Shown: positions 23,861 through 31,968, numbered from the stretch's first letter. The stretch is 32,699 bases of DNA from Shewanella hanedai (GCF_007197645.1 NZ_VKGK01000049.1:1-32699); one strand, 5' to 3'. Numbers and translations: made by a program. The notes: generated by a model from the sequence alone, not told the origin.

Positions 23861-25093
23861 ATGGGACAAGAAGCTAAAACTCTGCCATTTTTCTCTCCTC
23901 AAATAAAAGTACCCGCAACTTATATGCGTGGCGGTACAAGCAAGGGGGTGTTCTTCAATCTTGAGGATCTGCCGGTACAAGCACAAATAGCAGGTGATGC
24001 GCGTGATGCATTGTTGCTTAGGGTGATTGGCAGTCCTGATCCCTATGGAAAGCAGACTGATGGCATGGGAGGGGCGACCTCCAGTACCAGTAAAACAGTG
24101 ATCATCGCTAAAAGTACTCAAATCGATCACGATGTTGATTATCTGTTCGGCCAAGTCGCAATCGACAAGCCTTTTGTTGATTGGAGCGGCAATTGCGGTA
24201 ATTTATCGGCTGCGGTAGGGTCGTTTGCCATCAACAATGGATTAGTTAACCCTGAGCGTATACCTGAAAATGGCATCGCGGTGGTACGGATTTGGCAGGC
24301 AAATATTAGCAAAACCATCATCGCGCACGTGCCTGTGACTCACGGTGAAGTGCAAGAGACAGGTGATTTTGAACTTGACGGCGTGACTTTCCCTGCCGCT
24401 GAAGTCTTGGTTGAGTTTATGGACCCCGCTGATGGAGAGGGGGCAATGTTCCCCACAGGTAATTTAGTTGATGACTTAGTGGTACCAACAGACGTCGTTG
24501 CCGCTGGTGTATTAAAAACCACGATGATCAACGCTGGGATCCCAACGATCTTTATTAACGCGAACGACTTGGGTTATACAGGAGCTGAGCTGCAGGAAGC
24601 TATAAATGGCGATCCAAAGGCATTGGCGATGTTCGAGGTTATTCGTGCTCACGGTGCAGTTAAGATGGGGCTCATTAGTCATATCGATGAAGCAGCTGGG
24701 AGACAACATACGCCTAAAGTCGCCATTGTGGGTGGGCCTGTGGATTATACCTCCTCAAGTGGGAAAGCCATTTTGAGTACAGACATAGATGTGAATGTGC
24801 GGGCACTTTCAATGGGTAAGTTGCATCATGCGATGATGGGCACCGCCGCAGTAGCAATTGGCACTGCAGCAGCGATACCCGGTACTTTAGTTAATCTTGC
24901 TGCTGGTGGCGTGGACAGAGAGTCCGCTGCAAATGGACATGTTGTATTTGGTCACCCTTCTGGGACGTTGAAGGTAGGCGCTGAAGCTAAGTTTGAGAAT
25001 GCGCAATGGCAAGTGACTAAAGCTGCGATGAGCCGAAGTGCACGAGTACTGATGGAAGGCTGGGTGAGGGTGCCTGGAGATACGTTGAAATAA
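23861..25093 (+). CDS. prpF: 2-methylaconitate cis-trans isomerase PrpF
   Basis: A 410-residue PrpF-family protein (diaminopimelate epimerase-like fold) that isomerises the AcnD product so aconitase can hydrate it. Signature segments are ATYMRGGTSKGVFF near residues 19-32, DGMGGATSSTSK and DWSGNCGNLSAAVG, the last holding the conserved cysteine. The C-terminal MMGTAAVAIGTAAAIPGTLVN and GHPSGTLKVGA are also typical. I choose the ATG at 23861 because AGGTGG lies 5-6 bases upstream and the protein then has the family's length. A longer frame from 23831 would start inside the intergenic hairpin. It is the last gene of the prp cluster. Confidence 0.93.
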   Translation: MGQEAKTLPFFSPQIKVPATYMRGGTSKGVFFNLEDLPVQAQIAGDARDALLLRVIGSPDPYGKQTDGMGGATSSTSKTVIIAKSTQIDHDVDYLFGQVAIDKPFVDWSGNCGNLSAAVGSFAINNGLVNPERIPENGIAVVRIWQANISKTIIAHVPVTHGEVQETGDFELDGVTFPAAEVLVEFMDPADGEGAMFPTGNLVDDLVVPTDVVAAGVLKTTMINAGIPTIFINANDLGYTGAELQEAINGDPKALAMFEVIRAHGAVKMGLISHIDEAAGRQHTPKVAIVGGPVDYTSSSGKAILSTDIDVNVRALSMGKLHHAMMGTAAVAIGTAAAIPGTLVNLAAGGVDRESAANGHVVFGHPSGTLKVGAEAKFENAQWQVTKAAMSRSARVLMEGWVRVPGDTLK

Positions 25094-25140
25094 AGCGATA
25101 TTCTAATAAATGAAACTGTCTAAAAAAAGATAGTTGAGAA

Positions 25141-25182
25141 CAGTAAAAGGCAATCTCCAACTTTGGAGTTTGCCTTTTACTG
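25141..25182. terminator. bidirectional terminator between prpF and ribE
   Basis: A long inverted repeat: CAGTAAAAGGCAA pairs with TTGCCTTTTACTG, one mismatch follows, and then CTCCA pairs with TGGAG. Short T tracts lie in the arms on both strands, fitting the convergent neighbours. Confidence 0.75.
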
Positions 25183-25194
25183 CATCTATTAAGC

Positions 25195-25809
25195 CTAAAT
25201 GAGTGCTTTTTTTGCTAGAACGCGTTCAACAGTATCGACAATAGTTTGTGTTTGACTGTCGATTTCAATGTTGACTTGCTCACCTATTTTGACAAGATCC
25301 AGATTGGTTAATTTTAGCGTTTCGGGGATCAGGTGTAACATAAAGCTATTTTCGGTCACAGCGCCTACCGTTAAACTACAGCCATTAACCCCCACAAAGC
25401 CTTTATAGAGGATATAGTTCATCCATCTTGGTTCCACTTCTAATTGCATATTGTAATGTGTACTGGTATTGCTGATGTCGACAATCTTGGCCTGAGTATG
25501 GATATGACCAGATAGAATATGTCCGCCGATCTCACTACCAAATGTGAGAGACCGCTCGATGTTGATCTTAGAACCAAGTTGCAATTTTGAGAGGTTTGTC
25601 ACGCTCAAGGTCTCTTCCATTACATCGAAAAACACCCTATTATCGTCAATTCGTGTAACCGTTAAACAGACACCGTTGTTCGCAACACTTGCGCCTGTTA
25701 TGAGCCCTTCACGTAAACTGGGTTCCATAGCGATTTCTAGCGTATTTAAGCCATCTTTCTTATTTATCGCAACCACTTCGCACGTGGCTTGAACTATACC
25801 TGTAAACAT
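25195..25809 (-). CDS. ribE: riboflavin synthase, alpha-type
   Basis: A 204-residue riboflavin synthase (called ribE or ribC), which makes riboflavin from two 6,7-dimethyl-8-ribityllumazine molecules. It has the two homologous lumazine-binding domains: the first begins MFTGIVQATCEV with GVCLTVTRI and the second holds VGVNGCSLTVGAV, with SGHIH between them. The start is the ATG at 25809 because MFTGIVQ is the invariant N-terminus; an upstream in-frame ATG would add nine residues. It is divergent from norM with only 32 bases between start codons, the same neighbourhood as ribC-mdtK in E. coli. No FMN riboswitch is visible at this short gap. Confidence 0.95.
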   Translation of the reverse strand: MFTGIVQATCEVVAINKKDGLNTLEIAMEPSLREGLITGASVANNGVCLTVTRIDDNRVFFDVMEETLSVTNLSKLQLGSKINIERSLTFGSEIGGHILSGHIHTQAKIVDISNTSTHYNMQLEVEPRWMNYILYKGFVGVNGCSLTVGAVTENSFMLHLIPETLKLTNLDLVKIGEQVNIEIDSQTQTIVDTVERVLAKKALI

Positions 25810-25841
25810 ATTTTCTCTCGTTAGTATTAAAGGCAATTTCC

Positions 25842-27218
25842 ATGAATCATGTCGGCTTTCAGGCCAAACGCTTAGTACAGCTTGCTCTACCTGTACTTAT
25901 TGCTCAAGTAACCCAAACTATGATGGGTTTTATCGATACTGTTATGGCTGGTCGTGTCAGTGCAGTTGATATGGCTGCAGTAGCCATCGGTACCAGCTTA
26001 TGGTTACCAGCACTCTTGTTTGTTCAGGGGTTATTAATGGCCTTTACCCCTATGTTTGCACACTATCATGGTGCAAATGATCAAAAGGCGATCCAACCTC
26101 TCGCTTTTCAAGCTGGTTATATTGCCATAATTGGCAGTATAGGTGTGGTGGTATTCCTCACTTTTGCAGAACAAATTTTTTCTATGATGGCATTAGACCC
26201 TGAAATGGCCAGATTGAGCATAGGTTATCTTGAAGGCTTTGCATGGGGCGTCCCTGCGTTTATCTTGTATCAGGTTTTACGTGGATGCAGTGAGGGTATA
26301 TCTTACACTTTACCCACTATGGTGATTGGCTTTGTTGGCTTAGCCGTTAACATCCCGGCTAACTATGTCTTTATCTATGGTCATCTTGGTATGCCTGCGA
26401 TGGGCGGTGCAGGTTGTGGTCTTGCGACAGCTCTGGTTTTCTGGGCGATGCTCATTGCGATGATAATCTATATGCAGTTTCATCAAAAGTTTAAGGAGCT
26501 TGCCCCCTTTAAAGCTTTTCATAAGCCACACCTACGTACCATGTGGGATATGACTAAGCATGGTCTACCCATTGCTATGGCGCTGTTTTTCGAAGTCAGT
26601 TTGTTTGCGGTGATAGCACTATTACTTGCTCCATTGGGTGCCATTGTTGTCGCAGGACATCAGATAGCACTTAATTTCTCATCCATCGTCTTCATGCTAC
26701 CACTGTCAATTGGTATCGCGGTTTCGATACGTGTTGGATATTACTTAGGACAAGACAAACCAGAAATATCAGCCTTGATCACGAAACTTGGATTAGCCAT
26801 TGCTTTTGCGCTAGCGGTGATCACCGCAATATTTACGGTTGTATTTAGGTATCAGATCGCGCACTTATACAATAGTAACCCTGAAGTGGTGACATTAGCA
26901 GCCAGTTTGATGTTCCTTGCTGCCTTGTATCAGTTATCTGATTCCGTCCAAGTTGTTGCTGCTGGAGCGCTTCGAGGATATAAGGATACAAGGAGCGCCT
27001 TTTATATCACCTTAGTTTCTTATTGGGCTGTGGGTATGGCATTAGGTTATACATTAGCAAGAACGGATTTGATTGTTCCTGCTATGGGCGCCCATGGCTT
27101 CTGGATAGGCTTAATAGCAGGGCTTACAAGTGCTGCATTACTGTTTGCATTAAGATTAAGGTATATACAGAAGAGAGGTTTTTCAAAAGAAGTCATATCG
27201 AATACATCAAATCATTAA
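25842..27218 (+). CDS. norM: MATE-family multidrug efflux pump NorM
   Basis: A 458-residue inner-membrane protein with about 12 hydrophobic spans in two related halves, characteristic of the MATE family. NorM-type signatures include LALPVLIAQVTQTMMGFIDT near residues 13-32, and GHQIALNFSSIVFMLPLSIG and GALRGYKDTR in the second half. NorM exports cationic drugs and dyes with sodium or protons. Its start lies 32 bases from the ribE start on the other strand, so the promoters must overlap or sit inside the neighbouring gene. The length is that of E. coli MdtK. Confidence 0.93.
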   Translation: MNHVGFQAKRLVQLALPVLIAQVTQTMMGFIDTVMAGRVSAVDMAAVAIGTSLWLPALLFVQGLLMAFTPMFAHYHGANDQKAIQPLAFQAGYIAIIGSIGVVVFLTFAEQIFSMMALDPEMARLSIGYLEGFAWGVPAFILYQVLRGCSEGISYTLPTMVIGFVGLAVNIPANYVFIYGHLGMPAMGGAGCGLATALVFWAMLIAMIIYMQFHQKFKELAPFKAFHKPHLRTMWDMTKHGLPIAMALFFEVSLFAVIALLLAPLGAIVVAGHQIALNFSSIVFMLPLSIGIAVSIRVGYYLGQDKPEISALITKLGLAIAFALAVITAIFTVVFRYQIAHLYNSNPEVVTLAASLMFLAALYQLSDSVQVVAAGALRGYKDTRSAFYITLVSYWAVGMALGYTLARTDLIVPAMGAHGFWIGLIAGLTSAALLFALRLRYIQKRGFSKEVISNTSNH

Positions 27219-27241
27219 AATATAATGCTTGTTTTTCGAAC

Positions 27242-27272
27242 GCAAAGAGGAGCTAATACAGCTTCTCTTTGC
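27242..27272 (+). terminator. hairpin after norM
   Basis: A 13-base-pair stem GCAAAGAGGAGCT / AGCTTCTCTTTGC (one G-T pair) with loop AATAC, 23 bases after the norM stop. It lacks a T run, so termination is likely but not certain. Confidence 0.55.
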
Positions 27273-27340
27273 ATATATGCGCCTTAAAAGAGCAAGTTGG
27301 GCAGCAAAGCAGCACTTAAACAGAAACTTCATCTTTTTAC

Positions 27341-27368
27341 TTGCAACGAAAACTGTATCCCGTATTAT
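27341..27368 (+). promoter_or_regulatory. promoter of the tRNA array
   Basis: TTGCAA (27341-27346) and TATTAT (27363-27368) with a 16-base spacer, followed by the G+C-containing discriminator GACGCTCG, as usual for stringently controlled tRNA promoters. It lies 40 bases upstream of the first tRNA. Confidence 0.6.
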
Positions 27369-27407
27369 GACGCTCGTTCCAAGGCAATAGCCAAACGGAC
27401 ACTAGGA

Positions 27408-27484
<77 letters not shown>

Positions 27485-27486
27485 AT

Positions 27487-27563
27487 ACAACCGTAGCTCA
27501 GTTGGTTAGAGCACTACCTTGACATGGTAGGGGTCGGTGGTTCGAATCCACTCGGTTGTACCA
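27487..27563 (+). tRNA. tRNA-Val (GAC), copy 1
   Basis: A 77-base tRNA with acceptor stem ACAACCG / CGGTTGT, anticodon loop TTGACAT and encoded CCA. It follows the first fMet after two bases. Confidence 0.97.
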
Positions 27564-27607
27564 ATTCTTTGTAAATAGAATCAAAATAATTTTCAGCGTT
27601 TATCGGA

Positions 27608-27684
<77 letters not shown>

Positions 27685-27729
27685 ATTCTTTGTAAGCAGA
27701 ATTAAAACAACTTTCAGCGTTTTATCCGA

Positions 27730-27835
27730 CGCGGGATGGAGCAGTATAAAAGCTACTCGGACTCAACTTTTTATGTAAATCAAGGCGAAGGTCGTTGCCC
27801 TGTTTTTATAAAGAGTAATCCAGCTCCCGCAACCA
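27730..27835 (+). pseudogene. broken tRNA-fMet with a hairpin in place of the anticodon-to-T region
   Basis: The first 18 bases and the last 18 bases match tRNA-fMet exactly, including the whole acceptor stem and CCA, but the total is 106 bases instead of 77. The GG of the D loop is changed to AA and the D stem is damaged. The anticodon arm is replaced, and a new segment interrupts the T arm. ACTTTTTAT (27766-27774) pairs with ATAAAGAGT (27808-27816), one G-T pair included. Inside it a further AAA, CA and GGC pair with TTT, TG and GCC, giving a near-continuous hairpin closed by GAAGGTCGTT. It cannot work as an initiator. Confidence 0.85.
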
Positions 27836-27880
27836 ATTCTTTGTAAGTAGAATCAAAACAACTTTCAGCGTTTTATCGGA

Positions 27881-27957
<77 letters not shown>

Positions 27958-27959
27958 AT

Positions 27960-28036
27960 ACAACCGTAGCTCAGTTGGTTAGAGCACTACCTTGACATGG
28001 TAGGGGTCGGTGGTTCGAATCCACTCGGTTGTACCA
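27960..28036 (+). tRNA. tRNA-Val (GAC), copy 2
   Basis: Identical to copy 1 of tRNA-Val, with encoded CCA. Confidence 0.97.
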
Positions 28037-28079
28037 ATCTTTTTGTAAAAGATTAAATTTTATTCTAGTATGACACAAT

Positions 28080-28156
28080 ACAACCGTAGCTCAGTTGGTT
28101 AGAGCACTACCTTGACATGGTAGGGGTCGGTGGTTCGAATCCACTCGGTTGTACCA
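28080..28156 (+). tRNA. tRNA-Val (GAC), copy 3
   Basis: Identical to the other two tRNA-Val copies; the last gene of the array, followed by a terminator. Confidence 0.97.
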
Positions 28157-28181
28157 TTTATTGAAAACTAGAGTTACTTAG

Positions 28182-28202
28182 CCAGCTTAGGCTGGTTTTT
28201 TT
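28182..28202 (+). terminator. terminator of the tRNA array
   Basis: Stem CCAGC / GCTGG with loop TTAG and a following run of seven T. Confidence 0.85.
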
Positions 28203-28233
28203 GTACCTAAAATTTGCCATCTCAACTGGTAGG

Positions 28234-28422
28234 CTAATTACCTGAGTCGATATGTAACTCTATTATTTGCTGTGATTCGTCTAGATGAATACGCAAGTGG
28301 ATAGCGTTGCAGCATATCCTACAATCGTCATAATAATCTTGATCCCCAGAAGTACCATCTATATCAATATGTTGATGATGACCACAGTGTGGGCAGCAAA
28401 TTGTCTGCGTAGAAAACTTCAT
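28234..28422 (-). CDS. CPXCG-motif cysteine-rich small protein
   Basis: A 62-residue protein with four cysteines arranged as CCPHCGHHQHIDID near the start and DCRICCNAI in the middle. These fit the Cys-rich CPXCG family, a small putative zinc-ribbon of unknown function found in gammaproteobacteria. The ATG at 28422 (MKFSTQTICCPHCG) is chosen because GGAGGT lies 4 bases upstream. The frame is open to 28512, but that longer form has a hydrophobic leader unlike the family. It converges on the tRNA array. Confidence 0.8.
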   Translation of the reverse strand: MKFSTQTICCPHCGHHQHIDIDGTSGDQDYYDDCRICCNAIHLRIHLDESQQIIELHIDSGN

Positions 28423-28614
28423 TCGACCTCCAAATACAACCAACAATAATAAATAAATAAATGCAGAATTCTCACTATGCTCTTCTAAATTGAGCTTTGC
28501 TAGTGAAGTCATTCATAGTTCATTATAGTGATGGAGGCACATCTATTTCCCTGTGTGCTATTTGATTAAGCTATCTATTTGCCATTTATCAAATTTCCAG
28601 CTTCTTTATACTTA

Positions 28615-28638
28615 TTGCTATTGCTATTGCTATTGATA
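28615..28638 (+). repeat. hexanucleotide tandem repeat (TTGCTA)
   Basis: Three exact TTGCTA units followed by one TTGATA, between the two small minus-strand genes. It is non-coding. Confidence 0.9.
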
Positions 28639-28642
28639 GAGG

Positions 28643-28912
28643 CTAGTTTTGCTTTGAGTAGAGATTGACCGAAGTACGAGCATCTAGGTTGAGTGTTAAC
28701 TCTTCATCTATTGTCACTACCATACGTTCAAATTCCGCTTCCAAATTCGCCTGTATTTCCATTGATAATCCACTATCGATATCATGAGTAACGACTAAGC
28801 GCTTTGATTGGGTTGTTATTTCAGGTGTAAATTGATTCATCGCTGTTTTTTGCTGTGTAGAATCAGCAGAGATCTGAATGAGTGCACCGGTAAGCAGTAT
28901 TAAATTAATCAT
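28643..28912 (-). CDS. hypothetical small protein, possibly exported
   Basis: An 89-residue protein I do not recognise. It begins with a short hydrophobic stretch MINLILLTGALIQISA, which may be an uncleaved or weak signal. An acidic, Thr-rich soluble part follows, with DIDSGLSMEIQANLEAEFER and VVTIDEELTLNL, the kind of pattern seen in small beta-rich periplasmic proteins. A near-perfect ribosome site TAGGAGG lies 5 bases before the ATG, which makes me accept it as a real gene. It stands alone upstream of thrS on the opposite strand. Confidence 0.6.
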   Translation of the reverse strand: MINLILLTGALIQISADSTQQKTAMNQFTPEITTQSKRLVVTHDIDSGLSMEIQANLEAEFERMVVTIDEELTLNLDARTSVNLYSKQN

Positions 28913-29045
28913 ATTAACCTCCTATGTTGTCTTCGTTACAGAATAGGAGACGGTTATGAAGTATTCATTACAATAAAATTGTAAAATCATGACATTGCAC
29001 AGTCAGAACCCAGCATCTTTGTTGCGCAAAAATACATACAGACGC

Positions 29046-29075
29046 TTGCATTAGGCTAGTGTGATCTCGTAGAAT
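29046..29075 (+). promoter_or_regulatory. candidate promoter of thrS
   Basis: TTGCAT (29046-29051) and TAGAAT (29070-29075) separated by 18 bases. It would give a leader of about 115 bases before thrS. This is a moderate match only. Confidence 0.4.
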
Positions 29076-29156
29076 TACGCTCTTGTGCTTAAGGTGACTA
29101 AGACTCTTGTAATGGCTTATCCCATAAGTGCGTTTTCTTTTATTATTTATTAGCAA

Positions 29157-29177
29157 GTGGCCCTACGTAGGGGTCAC
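29157..29177 (+). promoter_or_regulatory. thrS translational operator hairpin mimicking a tRNA-Thr anticodon arm
   Basis: GTGGCCC (29157-29163) pairs with GGGTCAC (29171-29177), seven base pairs with one G-T. They enclose a seven-base loop TACGTAG whose third to fifth bases are CGT, a tRNA-Thr anticodon. It lies 20 to 40 bases before the start codon, just upstream of the ribosome site TAAGGA. In E. coli ThrRS represses its own translation by binding such a mimic in the same place. Confidence 0.6.
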
Positions 29178-29196
29178 CACTGGATAAGGATTTTTC

Positions 29197-31125
29197 ATGC
29201 CTGTTATTACACTTCCTGATGGAAGCAAACGAGAGTTTGCTAACCCTGTTTCTACTTTAGATGTTGCTGCCGATATCGGTCCTGGTCTCGCGAAAGCGTG
29301 TATCGCAGGCCGAGTAAATGGTGAGTTGAAAGATGCGTGCGACATCATTGATACTGATTCAGAGTTATCTATCATTACGGCTAAAGATGAAGAGGGCGTT
29401 GAGATACTTCGCCATTCATGTGCTCACTTGCTAGGTCATGCATTCAAGCAATTATGGCCTGAAGCAAAAATGGCAATTGGTCCAGTTATCGATAATGGTT
29501 TTTACTATGATATCGATTTAGAGCACAAGCTGACCCAGGAAGATATCGATGCGCTTGAAAAGCGCATGGTACAACTTGCAAAAACTAACTATGCCGTTGA
29601 AAAGCGTGTAGGCAGCTGGCAAGTGGCTCGAGATACGTTTGAAGCCCGTGGCGAAACGTACAAGATGGCTATCCTAGATGAAAACATCAGTCAGGATGAC
29701 CAACCTGCGCTATATCATCATGAAGAGTATGTTGATATGTGTCGTGGCCCTCATGTACCAAACATGAGATTTTGCCAAAACTTTAAGTTGATGAGTGTTG
29801 CTGGCGCATACTGGCGCGGTAACTCTGATAATAAGATGCTACAACGTGTTTATGGTACAGCTTGGGCTGACAAGAAAGCATTAAAAGTTCATCTTAATCG
29901 TCTAGAAGAAGCAGCGAAGCGAGATCACCGTAAGATTGGCAAGCAACTTGATCTTTATCATATGCAAGAAGAAGCACCTGGTATGGTGTTTTGGCATAAT
30001 GATGGTTGGAGCTTGTACCTAGAGCTTGAGAAGTTTATTCGTCAGAAGCTTGGCCAATACACTTATCAAGAGGTAAAAGGTCCATTGATGATGGATCGTG
30101 CTCTTTGGGAGCGTTCTGGTCACTGGGACAAGTACTCAGATGCCATGTTCACAACCAGTTCTGAAAATCGTGAATATGCGATTAAACCAATGAACTGCCC
30201 AGGTCATGTCCAGATCTTCAATCAAGGTCTTAAATCTTACCGCGATCTGCCATTACGTATGGCTGAGTTTGGTTGCTGTCACCGTAATGAGCCATCAGGT
30301 TCTCTACACGGCCTAATGCGTGTGCGTGGCTTCACTCAGGATGACGCTCATGTCTTCTGTACTGAAGATCAAGTGCAACAAGAGGTGAGTGCATGTATCA
30401 AGATGGTTTATGATACTTATGAGACTTTTGGCTTCAAAGATATCGTGGTTAAACTCTCGACTCGTCCAGAAAAACGTATCGGCGACGATGATATGTGGGA
30501 CAGAGCCGAAGAAGCCCTTAAACAAGCGCTTAATGCCAATGATATCGCTTTTGATATCCTACCAGGCGAAGGTGCCTTTTATGGTCCTAAAATCGAATTC
30601 ACACTGCATGACTGTCTAGATCGTGCATGGCAATGTGGCACGGTACAGCTTGATTATGCTTTACCAGGTCGTCTTGGAGCAACGTATGTTGCAGAAGACA
30701 ACAGTCGTCAAACACCAGTGATGATCCATCGTGCTATTTTGGGTTCATTAGAGCGTTTTCTTGGCATTCTTATTGAAGAGTATGCGGGTAAATTTCCAAC
30801 GTGGTTAGCACCTACACAAGTCGTCGTAATGAATATTACTGACAAACAGTCTGATTATGTCGACGAAATCGTAAATATATTAAAAGAAAACGGAATTCGT
30901 GCCTCGAAAGACTTGAGGAATGAGAAGATAGGCTTTAAGATACGCGAACACACTCTACGGCGTGTACCTTATTTATTGGTCGTTGGTGATCAAGAGATGG
31001 AAAATAAGGAAGTTGCGGTGCGAACCAGAGATGGTATTGATTTAGGCAAAATTCAAATCTCTGAATTTGTAGCTAAAATAAATAAGCAAATTTCGCTCCG
31101 TAGTCTCAATTTGTTGGAGGAATAG
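29197..31125 (+). CDS. thrS: threonyl-tRNA synthetase
   Basis: A 642-residue class II synthetase, the same length as E. coli ThrRS; it charges tRNA-Thr. Domains in order are: N-terminal TGS domain (PVITLPDGSKREF); editing domain with HSCAHLLGH near residue 73 and CRGPHVPN near 182; catalytic core with MNCPGHVQIF (zinc-ligand cysteine near 334), the motif 2 region CHRNEPSGSLHG, and motif 3 near 510-535; C-terminal anticodon-binding domain. All zinc ligands and editing residues appear present. TAAGGA lies 6 bases before the ATG. The gene heads the thrS-infC-rpmI-rplT unit, and its last codons contain the ribosome site of infC. Confidence 0.98.
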   Translation: MPVITLPDGSKREFANPVSTLDVAADIGPGLAKACIAGRVNGELKDACDIIDTDSELSIITAKDEEGVEILRHSCAHLLGHAFKQLWPEAKMAIGPVIDNGFYYDIDLEHKLTQEDIDALEKRMVQLAKTNYAVEKRVGSWQVARDTFEARGETYKMAILDENISQDDQPALYHHEEYVDMCRGPHVPNMRFCQNFKLMSVAGAYWRGNSDNKMLQRVYGTAWADKKALKVHLNRLEEAAKRDHRKIGKQLDLYHMQEEAPGMVFWHNDGWSLYLELEKFIRQKLGQYTYQEVKGPLMMDRALWERSGHWDKYSDAMFTTSSENREYAIKPMNCPGHVQIFNQGLKSYRDLPLRMAEFGCCHRNEPSGSLHGLMRVRGFTQDDAHVFCTEDQVQQEVSACIKMVYDTYETFGFKDIVVKLSTRPEKRIGDDDMWDRAEEALKQALNANDIAFDILPGEGAFYGPKIEFTLHDCLDRAWQCGTVQLDYALPGRLGATYVAEDNSRQTPVMIHRAILGSLERFLGILIEEYAGKFPTWLAPTQVVVMNITDKQSDYVDEIVNILKENGIRASKDLRNEKIGFKIREHTLRRVPYLLVVGDQEMENKEVAVRTRDGIDLGKIQISEFVAKINKQISLRSLNLLEE

Positions 31126-31128
31126 GTC

Positions 31129-31671
31129 ATAAAGATCAAAAAAACAGCAGGGCGCCAGGCGGCCCCGAACAGAATTAATGAACTCATCACAGACGTTTCA
31201 GAAGTACGTTTAAATGGTTTAGATGGTGAGCCCCTAGGGTTGATGACAATCAGAGAAGCACAAGAATTAGCTGATGAAGCTGGTGTTGATCTAGTTGAAA
31301 TTAGTCCTAACGCTGAGCCGCCGGTTTGCCGTATAATGGACTACGGAAAGTTCCTTTTTGATAAAGCAAAATCTCAAAAAGAACAGAAGAAGAAGCAGAA
31401 AATTGTACAGGTGAAGGAAATTAAATTCCGTCCCGGTACTGATGAAAACGATTATCAGGTAAAACTACGCAACCTGAATCGTTTTCTAGATGACGGCGAC
31501 AAAGCGAAAGTTACGCTTCGTTTCCGTGGTCGCGAAATGGCTCATCAAAGTCTTGGTATGAATCTTTTGAATCGTATTAAAGATGACTTGGCTGAAATAG
31601 CAGTCGTTGAGTCCTTCCCTAAAATGGAAGGCCGTCAAGCTGTGATGGTACTCGCGCCGAAAAAGAAATAG
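31129..31671 (+). CDS. infC: translation initiation factor IF-3 (ATA start codon)
   Basis: A 180-residue IF-3, which binds the 30S subunit and rejects non-canonical start codons. The N-terminal domain includes NRINELITDVSEVRLNG and VDLVEISPNAEPPVCRIMDY. A Lys-rich linker (EQKKKQKIVQVKEIKFRPG) leads to the C-terminal domain with LRFRGREMAHQ and MVLAPKKK at the end. No ATG, GTG or TTG is suitably placed: the first in-frame ATG (31240) would delete the conserved N-terminus. The ATA at 31129 lies 8 bases after GGAGG (31116-31120) and gives the family start MKIKKTAGRQ. E. coli infC uses ATT, the basis of its autoregulation; ATA should serve the same purpose. It begins 3 bases after the thrS stop. 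Confidence 0.95.
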   Translation: MKIKKTAGRQAAPNRINELITDVSEVRLNGLDGEPLGLMTIREAQELADEAGVDLVEISPNAEPPVCRIMDYGKFLFDKAKSQKEQKKKQKIVQVKEIKFRPGTDENDYQVKLRNLNRFLDDGDKAKVTLRFRGREMAHQSLGMNLLNRIKDDLAEIAVVESFPKMEGRQAVMVLAPKKK

Positions 31672-31672
31672 T

Positions 31673-31730
31673 AAGGCAACATAAAGTAGCAGGGTCTTTT
31701 ATTAGGTCTCTGCTCGCCTTGCGTTTTATT
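31673..31730 (+). promoter_or_regulatory. nested hairpin between infC and rpmI, possible L20 control or attenuator site
   Basis: AAGGC (31673-31677) pairs with GCCTT (31716-31720), and inside it AGCAG (31688-31692) pairs with CTGCT (31710-31714). GTTTTATT follows. In E. coli ribosomal protein L20 represses rpmI-rplT by binding RNA structures in this region. Either that or partial termination is possible. Confidence 0.4.
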
Positions 31731-31755
31731 AATGTCCCAATGCGGAGTTTTAGCA

Positions 31756-31950
31756 ATGCCTAAAATGAAAACAGACAAGGGTGTAGCGAAGCGTTTTAAG
31801 AAAACTGCTAATGGTTTCAAGCGCAAGCAAGCCCACTTACGTCACATTTTGACCAAGAAGAGCACTAAGCGTAAACGTCACTTACGTGCTAAATGTTTAG
31901 TATCTAAAGCTGACATGCCTGCAATTGCACGTCAACTACCATACGCTTAA
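31756..31950 (+). CDS. rpmI: 50S ribosomal protein L35
   Basis: A 64-residue basic ribosomal protein. It starts MPKMKTDKGVAKRFKKTANG and has the conserved KRKRHLRAKCLVSKAD segment. The ATG at 31756 is preceded by GCGGAG at 8 bases. An in-frame ATG at 31732 would add eight residues and has no ribosome site. It lies between infC and rplT, the conserved order in proteobacteria. Confidence 0.97.
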   Translation: MPKMKTDKGVAKRFKKTANGFKRKQAHLRHILTKKSTKRKRHLRAKCLVSKADMPAIARQLPYA

Positions 31951-31968
31951 TTAAAGGAGCAAAGAACA

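Noticed and set aside
25810..25841. An FMN riboswitch upstream of the riboflavin synthase gene
   Set aside because: The gap is far too short and no conserved RFN element segments are present.
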